From: a virus
DNA: 46,449 bases
Virus record (IMG/VR): IMGVR_UViG_3300022723_000282
Coordinates: 1 to 46,449 of that record
Direction: 5' to 3' (one strand)
The notes below the pieces were generated by a model, which was given only the letters and a program-made list of their open reading frames with translations, was not told where the DNA came from and searched no databases. The translations under genes were made by a program, and so were the position numbers. Positions 17,372-23,900 of this stretch are shown one piece after another; position 1 is the stretch's first letter, and the number at the start of each line of letters is the position of its first letter.

Positions 17372-17779
17372 CTATGCAATCAGCGAACTGATGTCGACGC
17401 GCAGCTTCTTGGAGGGCGTCATCGTAACGGCGGATGCAAGATCCTGAAAGTGCAGAATAGACGTGCCGTCCGTAATCGCAACTCCGGTCACGGGTTGACT
17501 CCAGTTCGAGCCGCCCGCGCTCTCTGTGTTCTCGAATACCGGGTCGTCCGGCGTTCCATGATCGTACTGAACGACGCCATCATTCTCGGAGAACGAACCG
17601 TTAAGCGGAATAGGTGCGTAACCCGGGCCGGTCGGCTCCGTCAGATCCGCAAACACGGTGTCGTCGTCGAGACTGTCAGCCGTGTTGACGTAGCATCGAA
17701 GGTCCAGCGTGCCGGTCGTATAGACCCGCTCGGAAACGATGTTGTCCCGACCTTCGTTCGGCGTGCCCCTGTCGGCCAT
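17372..17779 (-). CDS. Small beta-rich virion protein
   Basis: A 135-residue acidic protein (MADRGTPNEGRDNIVSERVY) with beta strands and a C-terminal KKLRVDISSLIA strand. It sits two bases upstream of the large fibre gene and nine bases downstream of the 137-residue protein, clearly in the same transcription unit. No family recognised. A role as a small structural or fibre-base protein is inferred from position. Confidence 0.55.
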   Translation of the reverse strand: MADRGTPNEGRDNIVSERVYTTGTLDLRCYVNTADSLDDDTVFADLTEPTGPGYAPIPLNGSFSENDGVVQYDHGTPDDPVFENTESAGGSNWSQPVTGVAITDGTSILHFQDLASAVTMTPSKKLRVDISSLIA

Positions 17780-17788
17780 GACAGTGGT

Positions 17789-18202
17789 TTACGCCGCGTT
17801 CGGTGCCGTGATCGTGTTCGGGCCGCCAAGCGCGACAGTGCCACCGAGTACGATACTCGTATCGTCCAGCTGCAAGTCACCTGTGCCAGCAGCCGTGGTC
17901 GAAACATCTCCATCCATAACGAACGTCGTTCCGTCCGATTGGTAGATGCGATACCAAGTTGCCGTGCCGCTTGCGTTGGCCGAACTATCCGCCGTGATGC
18001 TGTTGAGGGTCAGCACGCCGCTCGCCGCCGCGGCCGCAAATGTTGCATTGCAGGTCAGCTGCGCCAGAACAGTCGTTTCAGCCCCTCCGCCAGCTGGCTG
18101 CGTGCCGGACATAATCTTGAGGATGGCACTGCCTCCAGCATAACCGGTGATCTCGTCGAGGATATTGTTGCGCAGCGTGGTCGACAGTTTAAGATTGCTC
18201 AT
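17789..18202 (-). CDS. Small phage structural protein
   Basis: A 137-residue protein with the start SNLKLSTTLRNNILDEIT and the segment LKIMSGTQPAGGGAETTVLAQL. That pattern is common in small phage virion or fibre-associated proteins. The rest is Ala/Thr/Gly-rich beta structure ending in GPNTITAPNAA. Its ATG lies inside the end of the preceding 59-residue gene. The function is not known, but the N-terminal motif makes a phage structural origin likely. Confidence 0.65.
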   Translation of the reverse strand: MSNLKLSTTLRNNILDEITGYAGGSAILKIMSGTQPAGGGAETTVLAQLTCNATFAAAAASGVLTLNSITADSSANASGTATWYRIYQSDGTTFVMDGDVSTTAAGTGDLQLDDTSIVLGGTVALGGPNTITAPNAA

Positions 18203-18368
18203 TCAACTCGCCTCTTTCGTAGTCTGCCGCCTTCGCGACATCAGATGGGGTAATTCGGCGACCCTCGCAATGACTGACAAGCCACGCGCGACCCTTTCCC
18301 GACAATGAATCTATCGCCGGCTCGAGGGATTCGGGCGGTTTCACAGTTCCATAGATGGGCTTGTTCAT
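18189..18368 (-). CDS. Small hypothetical protein, 59 residues
   Basis: An ATG at 18368 with GAGGGG upstream opens a 59-codon frame. It starts MNKPIYGTVKPPESLEPAID and ends YERGELNEQS, overlapping the next start by 14 bp. It fills the gap between the secreted protein and the structural gene exactly, which supports it as a real gene. No domain or membrane segment is visible and no function can be given. Confidence 0.6.
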   Translation of the reverse strand: MNKPIYGTVKPPESLEPAIDSLSGKGRAWLVSHCEGRRITPSDVAKAADYERGELNEQS

Positions 18369-18377
18369 AACCGCCCC

Positions 18378-18782
18378 TCACGTAATCCTGATGATGATCG
18401 GAATGTTTGGCTTGCCGCAGCCCACATCCCGCACGGCCTCGCCGCTGAAATTTGACCACTCGCCGGCGGCGCCCTGCACTCGCATGACCATGAAGTACGT
18501 CTTGCCGCATTCGAGGTCGATGGTTACCTGCGTATCCGGTGTGTCGACGGTCGCCAAGATCGCCGAGGGCGGCGGCACGTCATCCGCACCCGTACAGCCG
18601 TCCGGCGAATTCCGTGGGATGGTCGACTCGCTGATGTAGATTTCGGCGGCCTGGATGTCACCGATCGCCAGCGGGTCGCCGTTGCAGTAGGACTCGGGCC
18701 ACGAGTACTCGATGGTCACGTCTGCTGCAAAGGCCGGTCCCATCAGCAAGACGAGCGAGACGAGCGCGAATAGCTTCTTCAT
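18378..18782 (-). CDS. Secreted protein with signal peptide
   Basis: A 134-residue protein beginning MKKLFALVSLVLLMGPAFA, a clear Sec signal peptide with cleavage expected after AFA. The mature part has about five Cys residues and a fibronectin-III-like strand pattern (VTIDLECGKTYFMVMRV, GEWSNFSGEAV). The ATG at 18782 has GGAGAAATC upstream; longer frames run into the tRNA and are artefacts. It is the first late gene after the terminator at 18797. It could be a periplasmic lysogenic-conversion protein or a superinfection factor; no specific family is recognised. Confidence 0.7.
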   Translation of the reverse strand: MKKLFALVSLVLLMGPAFAADVTIEYSWPESYCNGDPLAIGDIQAAEIYISESTIPRNSPDGCTGADDVPPPSAILATVDTPDTQVTIDLECGKTYFMVMRVQGAAGEWSNFSGEAVRDVGCGKPNIPIIIRIT

Positions 18783-18796
18783 GATTTCTCCGGGGC

Positions 18797-18821
18797 AAAA
18801 AAACCCGCGCTCGGCGGGTTT
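18797..18821 (-). terminator. Intrinsic terminator downstream of tRNA (tR'-like)
   Basis: On the minus strand an 8-bp perfect stem, AAACCCGC with GCGGGTTT around a 5-base loop, is followed by a run of seven T. It lies between the tRNA and the first late gene. In lambdoid phages such a terminator blocks late transcription until antiterminator Q acts, which fits the Q-like gene just upstream. Confidence 0.8.
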
Positions 18822-18829
18822 GAAGGAAA

Positions 18830-18904
18830 TGGTTGCGGAGACAGGATTCGAACCTGCGACCTCCTGGTAGTGAGCCAGGCGAGCTGCCGCTGCTCTACTC
18901 CGCG
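18830..18904 (-). tRNA. Initiator-type tRNA with CAC anticodon (GUG-reading)
   Basis: A 75-nt cloverleaf with encoded CCA, closely resembling bacterial initiator tRNA. Acceptor strands CGCGGAG and CTCCGCA leave the C1-A72 mismatch that marks initiators. The D stem has A11-U24, the variable loop is AGGTC, and the T loop is TTCGAAT. The anticodon loop is CUCACUA, giving anticodon CAC (reads GUG) instead of CAU. In the anticodon stem the usual three G-C pairs are reduced to two, with a U-A pair at 29-41. It could be an initiator for GUG starts, or a derived tRNA-Val. Position 37 is U, which is unusual. Confidence 0.85.
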
Positions 18905-19016
18905 ACAACGACAAGCCCGCACGAGGCGGGCCTTTGGTGCACCGGCAATTCCGGTAGCATGGCGAATAGTACCGTTTACCCTACTTTTTTCAACTATTTT
19001 GGCCGTTTTAGGCGTT

Positions 19017-19661
19017 TCAGGCTGTCTGCGGATCGCCGATGCGGTTCGCGATGTGTGTACAGCCGCCACCAAACCAAAGAAACGCCTGCGACTGGAGCGT
19101 GGCGTAGGGCTCGTCGATTTTGATTCGCCAGTGCGACGGACTGAGTCCGAACCAGTCCGCCCGCTGCGTGTGCGTGCTGTAAGTATTTGGCCAGCGGAGC
19201 TCGAGCAGGGTCAGCGTGACCAGGTCGGGAACGTAATCCCCGGCCGGTATGCGCTCGCCAAGGCGCCACTTCCGGCGAACGGTGCGAGGCCAGAACGGAT
19301 CCCGGCCGTACGACCGGCGCGCGAGCTTCAACAGTGTCCCGTGGAGTTGCTCGTAGGCGTCAGCCTCCTCGCTGATCGCCCATCGGAGCGCCGCCCACTC
19401 GAATCGAGGCATACCTGAGACGGCGTAGTTCGATATTTCGACCAGTCCGGACGTCCGCTTTCTCGAGCGCGTCGCAGTGCCAGCGGCCGTCGCCTGGCTC
19501 TGCCGGCGCGCGTAACGCGGGATAACCTCGCCGTCGAGCTCGGCGATCGCCGACTCGAGCTTTGCGATGACCCCACGCATGTCGGTATGCCCGCCCGGGC
19601 CGTTGTCGATCCACTGACCACGCGCCGTCAGTGAGCCCAGGATATCTTCGACGGTCAGCAT
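19017..19661 (-). CDS. Q-like late antiterminator candidate
   Basis: A 214-residue protein starting at ATG 19661, whose ATGCTGA overlaps the stop of the ParB-like gene. An ATG nine codons earlier is possible. The C-terminal half is a basic helical region (RRSYGRDPFWPRTVRRKWRLG) followed by a helix-turn-helix-like stretch (RADWFGLSPSHWRIKIDEPY), seen in phage antiterminators. It lies directly upstream of the tRNA and terminator that head the late genes, the genomic place of lambda Q. The role is therefore inferred mostly from position. It would let RNA polymerase pass the terminator at 18797. Confidence 0.5.
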   Translation of the reverse strand: MLTVEDILGSLTARGQWIDNGPGGHTDMRGVIAKLESAIAELDGEVIPRYARRQSQATAAGTATRSRKRTSGLVEISNYAVSGMPRFEWAALRWAISEEADAYEQLHGTLLKLARRSYGRDPFWPRTVRRKWRLGERIPAGDYVPDLVTLTLLELRWPNTYSTHTQRADWFGLSPSHWRIKIDEPYATLQSQAFLWFGGGCTHIANRIGDPQTA

Positions 19662-20653
19662 CGTCTTTCGCCACGCGCCGCCGAACACGCCCGCTCACAC
19701 GCCGGCAAGGTGCGAGAGACGGCACGAATTGCGCGCCGTAGAGAGTCAACCACCTGACGGTAGTCCTGATCGAGCGCCCGCGCGACTTCGTCGATCGTCA
19801 TCCACTTCAGGAAATAGAGCTGCAGGCACTCGTAGAGTTCCGGGTGCGGACCGAGCATCACCGCCGCAACCGCCTTTTCTACTGCCTCAATCTCGTGCGG
19901 AAACCGGCCATGCCTGACCGTATTCAGCCGGTCTCTGACGCTCGGCGTAATCCGCAGGCCGCCGGATATTTCATCGATCCTGTCGGTGGGGTTGGTGCGG
20001 TTCTCGACCCATACGCCCCAGGCCAGGAGCCTTAAGTAGATCGCCTCCTCGAAGTAGCGCGTTTCGGACGAAACGCTCATCCGCTCGAGGTTGATCTGCG
20101 CTGCCAGATAAAAGCCGAACATGCCAACACTATGCGGTACGAGCGAAGTGAACAGCGGACGGCGCATGTACTGGTTGGCGAGCCGCGGCAGTTCCTTGTG
20201 GCGCTCGACCACGGCAAGAACCTCCTTGTTCGATATCCGTCGTGCGCCACCTTTGCCCGATATCCAGTTCCGCTCGTAGGCGAAGACGCTACGCGCTGCG
20301 GCAGCCAACGCATTCGGATTCTTGTAGTCCAATACGTAAAGCGTATCGCCGGCGTTTCTGGCCTTGCCGGCGTCCAAAGTATTGAACACGTCAGGATCCA
20401 GATTACGAACAACGCAGGTTTCGATCGCCTTGCCGGCAATTAAAATGGCAGACAATCGATGCTGACCATCGAGCAAACGGCCGGTTTCGTCGAACTTTAT
20501 CGCCTCGCCGTTGATGCACCACTCACCGCGGTCTATAGCTGAAGCAAGGCGTTTCACTGTCGAGTTGCTCAGCTTGCGATTTCGGGTGTTCTTCTCGATG
20601 TATTGCCTGGCTTTTGCCGGTGTAATCGTCTCGACACTGAACTCGACAGTCAT
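19655..20653 (-). CDS. ParB-like nuclease-fold domain fused to antiterminator-like domain
   Basis: Counting from ATG 20653 (ATGA overlap with the upstream gene), residues 1-185 match a common phage ParB/Srx-fold protein: GEWCINGEAIKF, LLDGQHRLSAILIAG and VFNTLDAGKARNAGDTL. That family normally continues about 60-80 residues more. Here the match stops at residue 191 and the frame continues into another protein. The second part (MSVSSETRYFEEAIYLRLLAWG to AVSRTL) resembles a Q-type antiterminator with a sigma region-4-like HTH (WMTIDEVARALDQDYRQV). It has its own ATG at 20080. A perfect TTTCGNNCGAAA palindrome sits at the joint. Confidence 0.65.
   Translation of the reverse strand: MTVEFSVETITPAKARQYIEKNTRNRKLSNSTVKRLASAIDRGEWCINGEAIKFDETGRLLDGQHRLSAILIAGKAIETCVVRNLDPDVFNTLDAGKARNAGDTLYVLDYKNPNALAAAARSVFAYERNWISGKGGARRISNKEVLAVVERHKELPRLANQYMRRPLFTSLVPHSVGMFGFYLAAQINLERMSVSSETRYFEEAIYLRLLAWGVWVENRTNPTDRIDEISGGLRITPSVRDRLNTVRHGRFPHEIEAVEKAVAAVMLGPHPELYECLQLYFLKWMTIDEVARALDQDYRQVVDSLRRAIRAVSRTLPACERACSAARGERRC
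20062..20073. repeat. TTTCGNNCGAAA palindrome, exact (centre GA)
   Basis: Extended GTTTCGGACGAAAC. It sits at the joint between the ParB-like and antiterminator-like halves of the 19655-20653 gene, encoding VSSET right after the internal ATG. Confidence 0.75.
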
Positions 20654-21042
20654 CCAAAAGCCCTCTGCTCGCGATGAAACTTCCTGAGCTGATCTGAAAC
20701 CTCGCGGGGCATCGCAAATTGTGGCCAACCGATCGCCTTGAATATCTCGAGCGCGAAGTCCTGCAGATTAAGAAGTTGAGCTTCGCTCCCGAACGCTTCG
20801 TGATAGGCCCGCGGGTTTCTCGCCATGCTCGGACCGAACCGCCACTCCATGTACCGCGGATCCCGACCCGGGTGTGTGTGGCCTTCGTGATGCCACTCGC
20901 TCACGCCGTCCAGGACGTGATGGACCTGGCAATGGCCGTTGTCGAATCCACGCAGCATCGACGGCAGGCATCCTGTGTAAAACTTTATCCGCTCCATGCG
21001 CTGTTTCTCTGCAGGGACCGCTGCTTCCGTCCTGCCGACCAC
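20650..21042 (-). CDS. Ref-like HNH nuclease (RecA-dependent nuclease family)
   Basis: A 130-residue protein with the zinc/HNH-type motif CQVHHVLDG (C38, H41, H42) and a second histidine pair in WHHEGHTHPG. The GPSMARNPRAYHEAFGSEAQLL ending is typical of P1 Ref-like phage proteins. Family members cut DNA at RecA-made displacement loops and aid recombination. The start is GTG at 21042 with GAGGAA five bases upstream. It sits in the early-to-middle operon between a small HTH protein and the ParB-like gene, where lambdoid phages keep nin-region recombination genes. Confidence 0.7.
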   Translation of the reverse strand: MVGRTEAAVPAEKQRMERIKFYTGCLPSMLRGFDNGHCQVHHVLDGVSEWHHEGHTHPGRDPRYMEWRFGPSMARNPRAYHEAFGSEAQLLNLQDFALEIFKAIGWPQFAMPREVSDQLRKFHREQRAFG

Positions 21043-21043
21043 G

Positions 21044-21277
21044 CTAGTTCCTCACCGCCCGCCAGCTTGCGAGCAACGCCGCCCGCGCCTGATTGTCGAG
21101 TTCCGTACGGCGCTGCGGTGTGCTCGTCGGTTTGGTTGTCTGGCGGATGATGCGCAGCACAGACGTCCGCCCGATACCGTAGTCGGAAGCAAGTACCTCC
21201 ATCGTCTCGCCGCAGTTGTAGCGGTGCCGTATTTCCGCAAAGTCGGCATCCGCCAATGCATCGAAGTTCTTACTCAT
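21044..21277 (-). CDS. Small helix-turn-helix DNA-binding protein
   Basis: A 77-residue protein whose centre is a Hin/resolvase-type helix-turn-helix (IRHRYNCGETMEVLASDYGIGRTSV in outline), followed by a basic tail rich in Arg and Gln. The ATG at 21277 overlaps the VRR-NUC stop (ATGA), which fixes the start. It is probably a middle-gene regulator or a small DNA-binding accessory to the neighbouring nucleases. Targets cannot be predicted. Confidence 0.65.
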   Translation of the reverse strand: MSKNFDALADADFAEIRHRYNCGETMEVLASDYGIGRTSVLRIIRQTTKPTSTPQRRTELDNQARAALLASWRAVRN

Positions 21278-21705
21278 TGATTCGGCCACGCCGGAAGGTC
21301 GAGATAGGTTTCGATTTGAGCCCGGGCCTGGTCAAAGCCCCAGGCGACATCGGCGCGGTAGCCCTGCTCCTGGGCGCGCTGCAGGTTGTCGAGCTGGTTG
21401 GTCGTGGGTTTGCTGCCGCACTCTGCTTTGATCTCGAGTACCAGGCCGTGATACGGCATACGAGCGATGTACAGCGTGTAGTCGGGCCAGCCGGGACGAA
21501 CGCCCTGACCCTTGAGTATCGCCGCCTCGACCGGGCTGCGCTTGCCGCCGTTCGGTGTGTGCACGAACAAGGGGCCCGCCCGAGTGCCATCAGGAAGTAC
21601 GAGCAGATCCATGAAGCGGACCAGCATCGCACCGACTTCCTCCTCTGGCCGGCGTGCCGGCGCCCGCCCGAAAGTTCGTCTTCCATTGAGTCCGAGCGAT
21701 GTCAT
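21274..21705 (-). CDS. VRR-NUC domain nuclease
   Basis: A 143-residue protein with the PD-(D/E)xK nuclease layout of the VRR-NUC family. It has an N-terminal Glu-rich helix (EEEVGAM), GVRPGWPDYTL with D75, GLVLEIKAE with E91 and K93, and Q104 in TNQLDN. Phage members of this family are structure-selective nucleases, often placed near replication genes and thought to act on branched DNA. The ATG overlaps the stop of the O-like gene and its stop overlaps the next ATG, showing a tightly coupled operon. Confidence 0.85.
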   Translation of the reverse strand: MTSLGLNGRRTFGRAPARRPEEEVGAMLVRFMDLLVLPDGTRAGPLFVHTPNGGKRSPVEAAILKGQGVRPGWPDYTLYIARMPYHGLVLEIKAECGSKPTTNQLDNLQRAQEQGYRADVAWGFDQARAQIETYLDLPAWPNQ

Positions 21706-22391
21706 TCCCTGGTCCCACCCGCACCGGCCGCCCGCAGCGCTTCCTCCCGGTCTTGAGCTGATTTCTTTCCCGTTTGCTGTTCCCGGTCGGGACTTCGCAT
21801 CCTGTCCGCCGCTTCGGCAACCAGGCCGAGCACGGCGAGCTTCCGCTGGTGGGGCCCGTCTACCAACCTTTCAGGTGAGGAACAGCTAATCGAAGAGATC
21901 CCTTTGTTGTTCCCCTTTGCTGTTCTTTTACTGTTACGTCGGTCCCCGGGAACGGGGTGTCCTGTCCCCGGGAACGGGGTACCCCTGTCCCCGGGAACGG
22001 GGTTAGCCTCTGCACCCCTGTCCCCGGGACAGGGGTTGGCGAGACCCCTGATGACCGGATCGTTGATCGTGTACAGCGACGTTCGACCGGAATCGGATCG
22101 GATTTTGATCAGATGGAGAGCCTCAAGCTGGCGGATCGCCCGCCGGATCGTGCTGTCGCCGAGACCGGTCAATTCGACCAGCCTGGCAACCGATGGCCAG
22201 ACCTCGGTGCCGTTGCGTCTCGGGTTCAGGTGACCCACCAGGGCGATCAGAACTGACTTGAGGATTAGCGGTGCGGCACCGCGAGAAGATGAGATTTCAG
22301 CTGACTGGAACCGATCAGCCGGCAAACTTACAACCACAAATAGAAGAGCTCTGACCTTGCCGGCCACCGCTGTTTCGTTTGAATCGCTCAA
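21702..22391 (-). CDS. O-like replication initiator with winged helix
   Basis: A 229-residue protein starting at TTG 22391 with AAGG upstream. Residues 40-110 form a winged helix of the phage replication-initiator type (LIALVGHLNPRRNGTEVWPSV, LTGLGDSTIRRAIRQLEALHLI). The middle, residues 115-150, is a Pro/Gly-rich linker made of repeated PGDRG and PGTG units. The C-terminus is helical and charged. As in lambda O, the linker DNA holds short palindromic repeats that could be the origin. It follows the CII-like gene, as in lambda. No helicase-loader gene (P) is obvious next to it. Confidence 0.6.
   Translation of the reverse strand: MSDSNETAVAGKVRALLFVVVSLPADRFQSAEISSSRGAAPLILKSVLIALVGHLNPRRNGTEVWPSVARLVELTGLGDSTIRRAIRQLEALHLIKIRSDSGRTSLYTINDPVIRGLANPCPGDRGAEANPVPGDRGTPFPGTGHPVPGDRRNSKRTAKGNNKGISSISCSSPERLVDGPHQRKLAVLGLVAEAADRMRSPDREQQTGKKSAQDREEALRAAGAGGTRE
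21944..22035. repeat. Four palindromic repeats inside the O-like gene; candidate origin
   Basis: The 14-bp palindrome CCCCGGGAACGGGG occurs at 21944-21957, 21966-21979 and 21989-22002. A variant, CCCCGGGACAGGGG, lies at 22022-22035. Centre spacing is 22, 23 and 33 bp, so three lie on the same face of the helix. They encode the repeated Pro-Gly linker of the initiator. In lambda the iterons lie in the same place inside gene O, so an origin function is a reasonable inference. Confidence 0.55.
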
Positions 22392-22423
22392 TCGTTGGCC
22401 CTTACGTCGCTCAGTTCGCTCTT

Positions 22424-22458
22424 AAAAACGCCCCGGGCCGGAGCGTTCAGCCCGGGGC
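22424..22458 (-). terminator. Intrinsic terminator between CII-like and O-like genes
   Basis: On the minus strand a 9-bp perfect stem of GCCCCGGGC with GCCCGGGGC and an 11-base loop is followed by G and five T. It lies in the only sizeable gap of the rightward early operon, so it may limit O-like gene expression unless antitermination occurs. Its position is similar in spirit to lambda tR1, although tR1 precedes cII. Confidence 0.7.
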
Positions 22459-22533
22459 CAAAAAAGGACCGGCCGTGCGGGGAATGGCCGACCCGTGTCT
22501 CCGCCGTTTTTCCCAAAGGGACGGAGATTGTTG

Positions 22534-22941
22534 TCAGCTTGCCGCGGCTATCGAGCCTCCCCTGCCCCGTATCTCGTCGAGCTCGCGCGACAGTTCCGCC
22601 TCGCGCCTTGCAATCACGGCCTTCTCCTCGAGGATCAGCGTCTCGCGTGATTTCGCGGCACATGGCCTGGGGCGCTCGTAGTCGATTCGATCGCAGAGTA
22701 TGTGCAGCCCGGCATGCACACTGTGCTCCCGCCCCATCCGCAGGATCGCCTCGATCTCTTCTAGGTCGAGTTTTGCCGGCCGCTCAGGGTTGAGACAGTC
22801 AGACAGCCAGCGCCCGGCCGCTGCGCGAGATTTCGCCGGCCATATTTCGATGCCGACGGCTTCAAACCCACCTAGCGCGCTGACTGCATGCCGCAGTGCG
22901 TCTCGCCAGTCTTCGTGGAAAAGCTCGTCTTGCGACGTCAT
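22534..22941 (-). CDS. CII-like phage regulatory protein
   Basis: A protein of 135 residues from ATG 22941 (GTGGA upstream); a longer start at 23049 would add 36 residues overlapping cro. The segment WRDALRHAVSALGGFEAVG followed by AAGRWLSDCLNPERPAKLDLEEIEAILRMG is typical of phage CII-type activators, which bind DNA near early promoters and favour lysogeny. The C-terminal 40 residues form a charged coiled coil. It is the second gene after cro and precedes O, matching lambda cII. Confidence 0.6.
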   Translation of the reverse strand: MTSQDELFHEDWRDALRHAVSALGGFEAVGIEIWPAKSRAAAGRWLSDCLNPERPAKLDLEEIEAILRMGREHSVHAGLHILCDRIDYERPRPCAAKSRETLILEEKAVIARREAELSRELDEIRGRGGSIAAAS

Positions 22942-23002
22942 ACGGACATCCACCCAGGCATTCGCAAACGTTCGTAAGGACGTGTCCCGCCAAATAAAAA
23001 CA

Positions 23003-23194
23003 TCAGCTGGCGGGCTGTGGTTGATGCGGAACGGTAACGCTCTTGCCATGTCGAAGCGCAGCCCCGTTCACTCGATCGACGGTCGCCTGCGGCAGTTCAT
23101 CCGGCCACATGTAGATGGCATGGCGCGTAATACCGAGCGCCGCCGCCAACTTCGGCACGGACTCAAATATCTCGATCGCTTCTGTCTTGGTCAT
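23003..23194 (-). CDS. Cro-like repressor
   Basis: A 63-residue protein with a Cro/YdaS-type helix-turn-helix: AIEIFESVPKLAAALGITRHAIYMW, then DELPQATVDRVNGAAL. It starts at ATG 23194. The longer ATG at 23212 lies inside operator O1 and is unlikely. The -10 element TACTAT (minus strand, 23207-23202) predicts a transcript start at about 23195, so the mRNA may be leaderless or nearly so. It is divergent from cI across three operators and would shut off cI to promote lytic growth. Confidence 0.8.
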   Translation of the reverse strand: MTKTEAIEIFESVPKLAAALGITRHAIYMWPDELPQATVDRVNGAALRHGKSVTVPHQPQPAS

Positions 23195-23201
23195 GGGGTG
23201 G

Positions 23202-23231
23202 ATAGTAAACATGTTTACGTATGATGGTCAA
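23202..23231 (-). promoter_or_regulatory. Early rightward promoter pR-like (drives cro)
   Basis: On the minus strand TTGACC (23231-23226) and TACTAT (23207-23202) are separated by 18 bp. Operators O1 and O2 overlap the two elements, as expected for a repressor-controlled early promoter. Confidence 0.6.
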
Positions 23232-23261
23232 CTTGCTTACTCTGACGGTAAGTATAATTAC
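23205..23261. promoter_or_regulatory. Three repressor operators O1-O3 between cro and cI
   Basis: Three related 14-mers of the form GTNANNNTNNTTAC lie here. O1 is GTAAACATGTTTAC at 23205-23218, a perfect palindrome. O2 is GTCAACTTGCTTAC at 23227-23240. O3 is GTAAGTATAATTAC at 23248-23261, extended by ACG/CGT arms. Centres are 22 and 21 bp apart, two helical turns, as for lambda OR1-3. They overlap the promoters of both divergent genes. Confidence 0.8.
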
Positions 23262-23265
23262 CGTG
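23230..23265 (+). promoter_or_regulatory. pRM-like promoter for cI
   Basis: A perfect TATAAT at 23253-23258 lies within O3, with only a weak -35 match upstream (AACTTG at 23230 with 17-bp spacing). The predicted transcript start at about 23265 coincides with the GTG start codon of cI. The message would then be leaderless, as is lambda cI from pRM. Confidence 0.55.
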
Positions 23266-23672
23266 TGGGTGATCTACTTGGGGATAGGATTAAGGAATTG
23301 CGGCGCTCTGCCGGCCTGAGCCAGGCCGACCTGGCAGAGCGTTGCAGCGTTTCGCGTGAGGCGGTGTCGCAATGGGAAAGCGGGGCGACAAAGAATCTCC
23401 GCAACCCAAACCTGGTGAAGGTAGCAAAGGCCTTTGCTATGACGCTCGACGAACTGGTTTCGGGAACGCAGCCGCTACGGGTTGCAGATGAATCGCCTGA
23501 TTACCAACGGCAGCCAGGCGACATCACCGCCGAAGAACTCACACTGCTCGAACAATACCGCGAGCTGTCACCCACAGATCGTCAACGACTGCGCAAGATA
23601 CTTGCGGCGTTTGGTCTGGACGTCAACGACGATACTGACAACCACACGATGCCACCCAGAAGCCCGGCATAA
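23265..23672 (+). CDS. CI-like XRE-family repressor without peptidase domain
   Basis: A 135-residue repressor with an N-terminal XRE helix-turn-helix (IKELRRSAGLSQADLAERCSVSREAVSQWE in outline, residues 9-38). An acidic C-terminal region follows with a helical ELTLLEQYRELSPTDRQRL segment. It has no S24/LexA-type peptidase domain, so RecA-driven self-cleavage is not expected and induction must use another route. I chose GTG at 23265 because the ATG at 23211 lies inside operator O1. It would hold the prophage state by binding O1-O5. Confidence 0.75.
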   Translation: MGDLLGDRIKELRRSAGLSQADLAERCSVSREAVSQWESGATKNLRNPNLVKVAKAFAMTLDELVSGTQPLRVADESPDYQRQPGDITAEELTLLEQYRELSPTDRQRLRKILAAFGLDVNDDTDNHTMPPRSPA

Positions 23673-23683
23673 TTGCGAACCGG

Positions 23684-23845
23684 CTAGCCGCCTTTCTTAA
23701 AGCGCTTGCGCAGCGCGACGCCGCCGCCCAAAACCAGCACGACGCCCATCACGATCATGAACGGGTCCTTCGGATCGCTCGCGTAGCCCGCAAAAAGCAT
23801 CCCAAGGCCAATCAGCTGTAGAACGAATACCAGCGGCTTACTCAC
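23684..23845 (-). CDS. Small two-helix membrane protein
   Basis: A 53-residue protein from GTG 23845 with GAGGAA upstream. It holds two hydrophobic segments, about residues 4-22 (VFVLQLIGLGMLFAGY) and 29-46 (FMIVMGVVLVLGGGVAL), and ends in a very basic RKRFKKGG tail. The earlier ATG at 23908 would place the start inside operator O4 and is disfavoured. It lies tail to tail with cI. The role is unknown; a superinfection-exclusion or immunity-linked membrane protein is possible. Confidence 0.6.
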   Translation of the reverse strand: MSKPLVFVLQLIGLGMLFAGYASDPKDPFMIVMGVVLVLGGGVALRKRFKKGG

Positions 23846-23900
23846 TACAGTTTCCTCCGATTCGAGACCAGAGTAGCGCAAACCTTGTACACCCATGAAG

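Noticed and set aside
17450-18253. 267-codon plus-strand frame over the small virion genes
   Set aside because: Arg-rich antisense shadow with no start signal; the minus-strand genes are coupled and typical.
23345-23360. GTTTCGCGTGAGGC in the repressor gene as another parS-like site
   Set aside because: It matches only one half-site, and the peptide VSREAVSQWE is simply the usual XRE helix-turn-helix.
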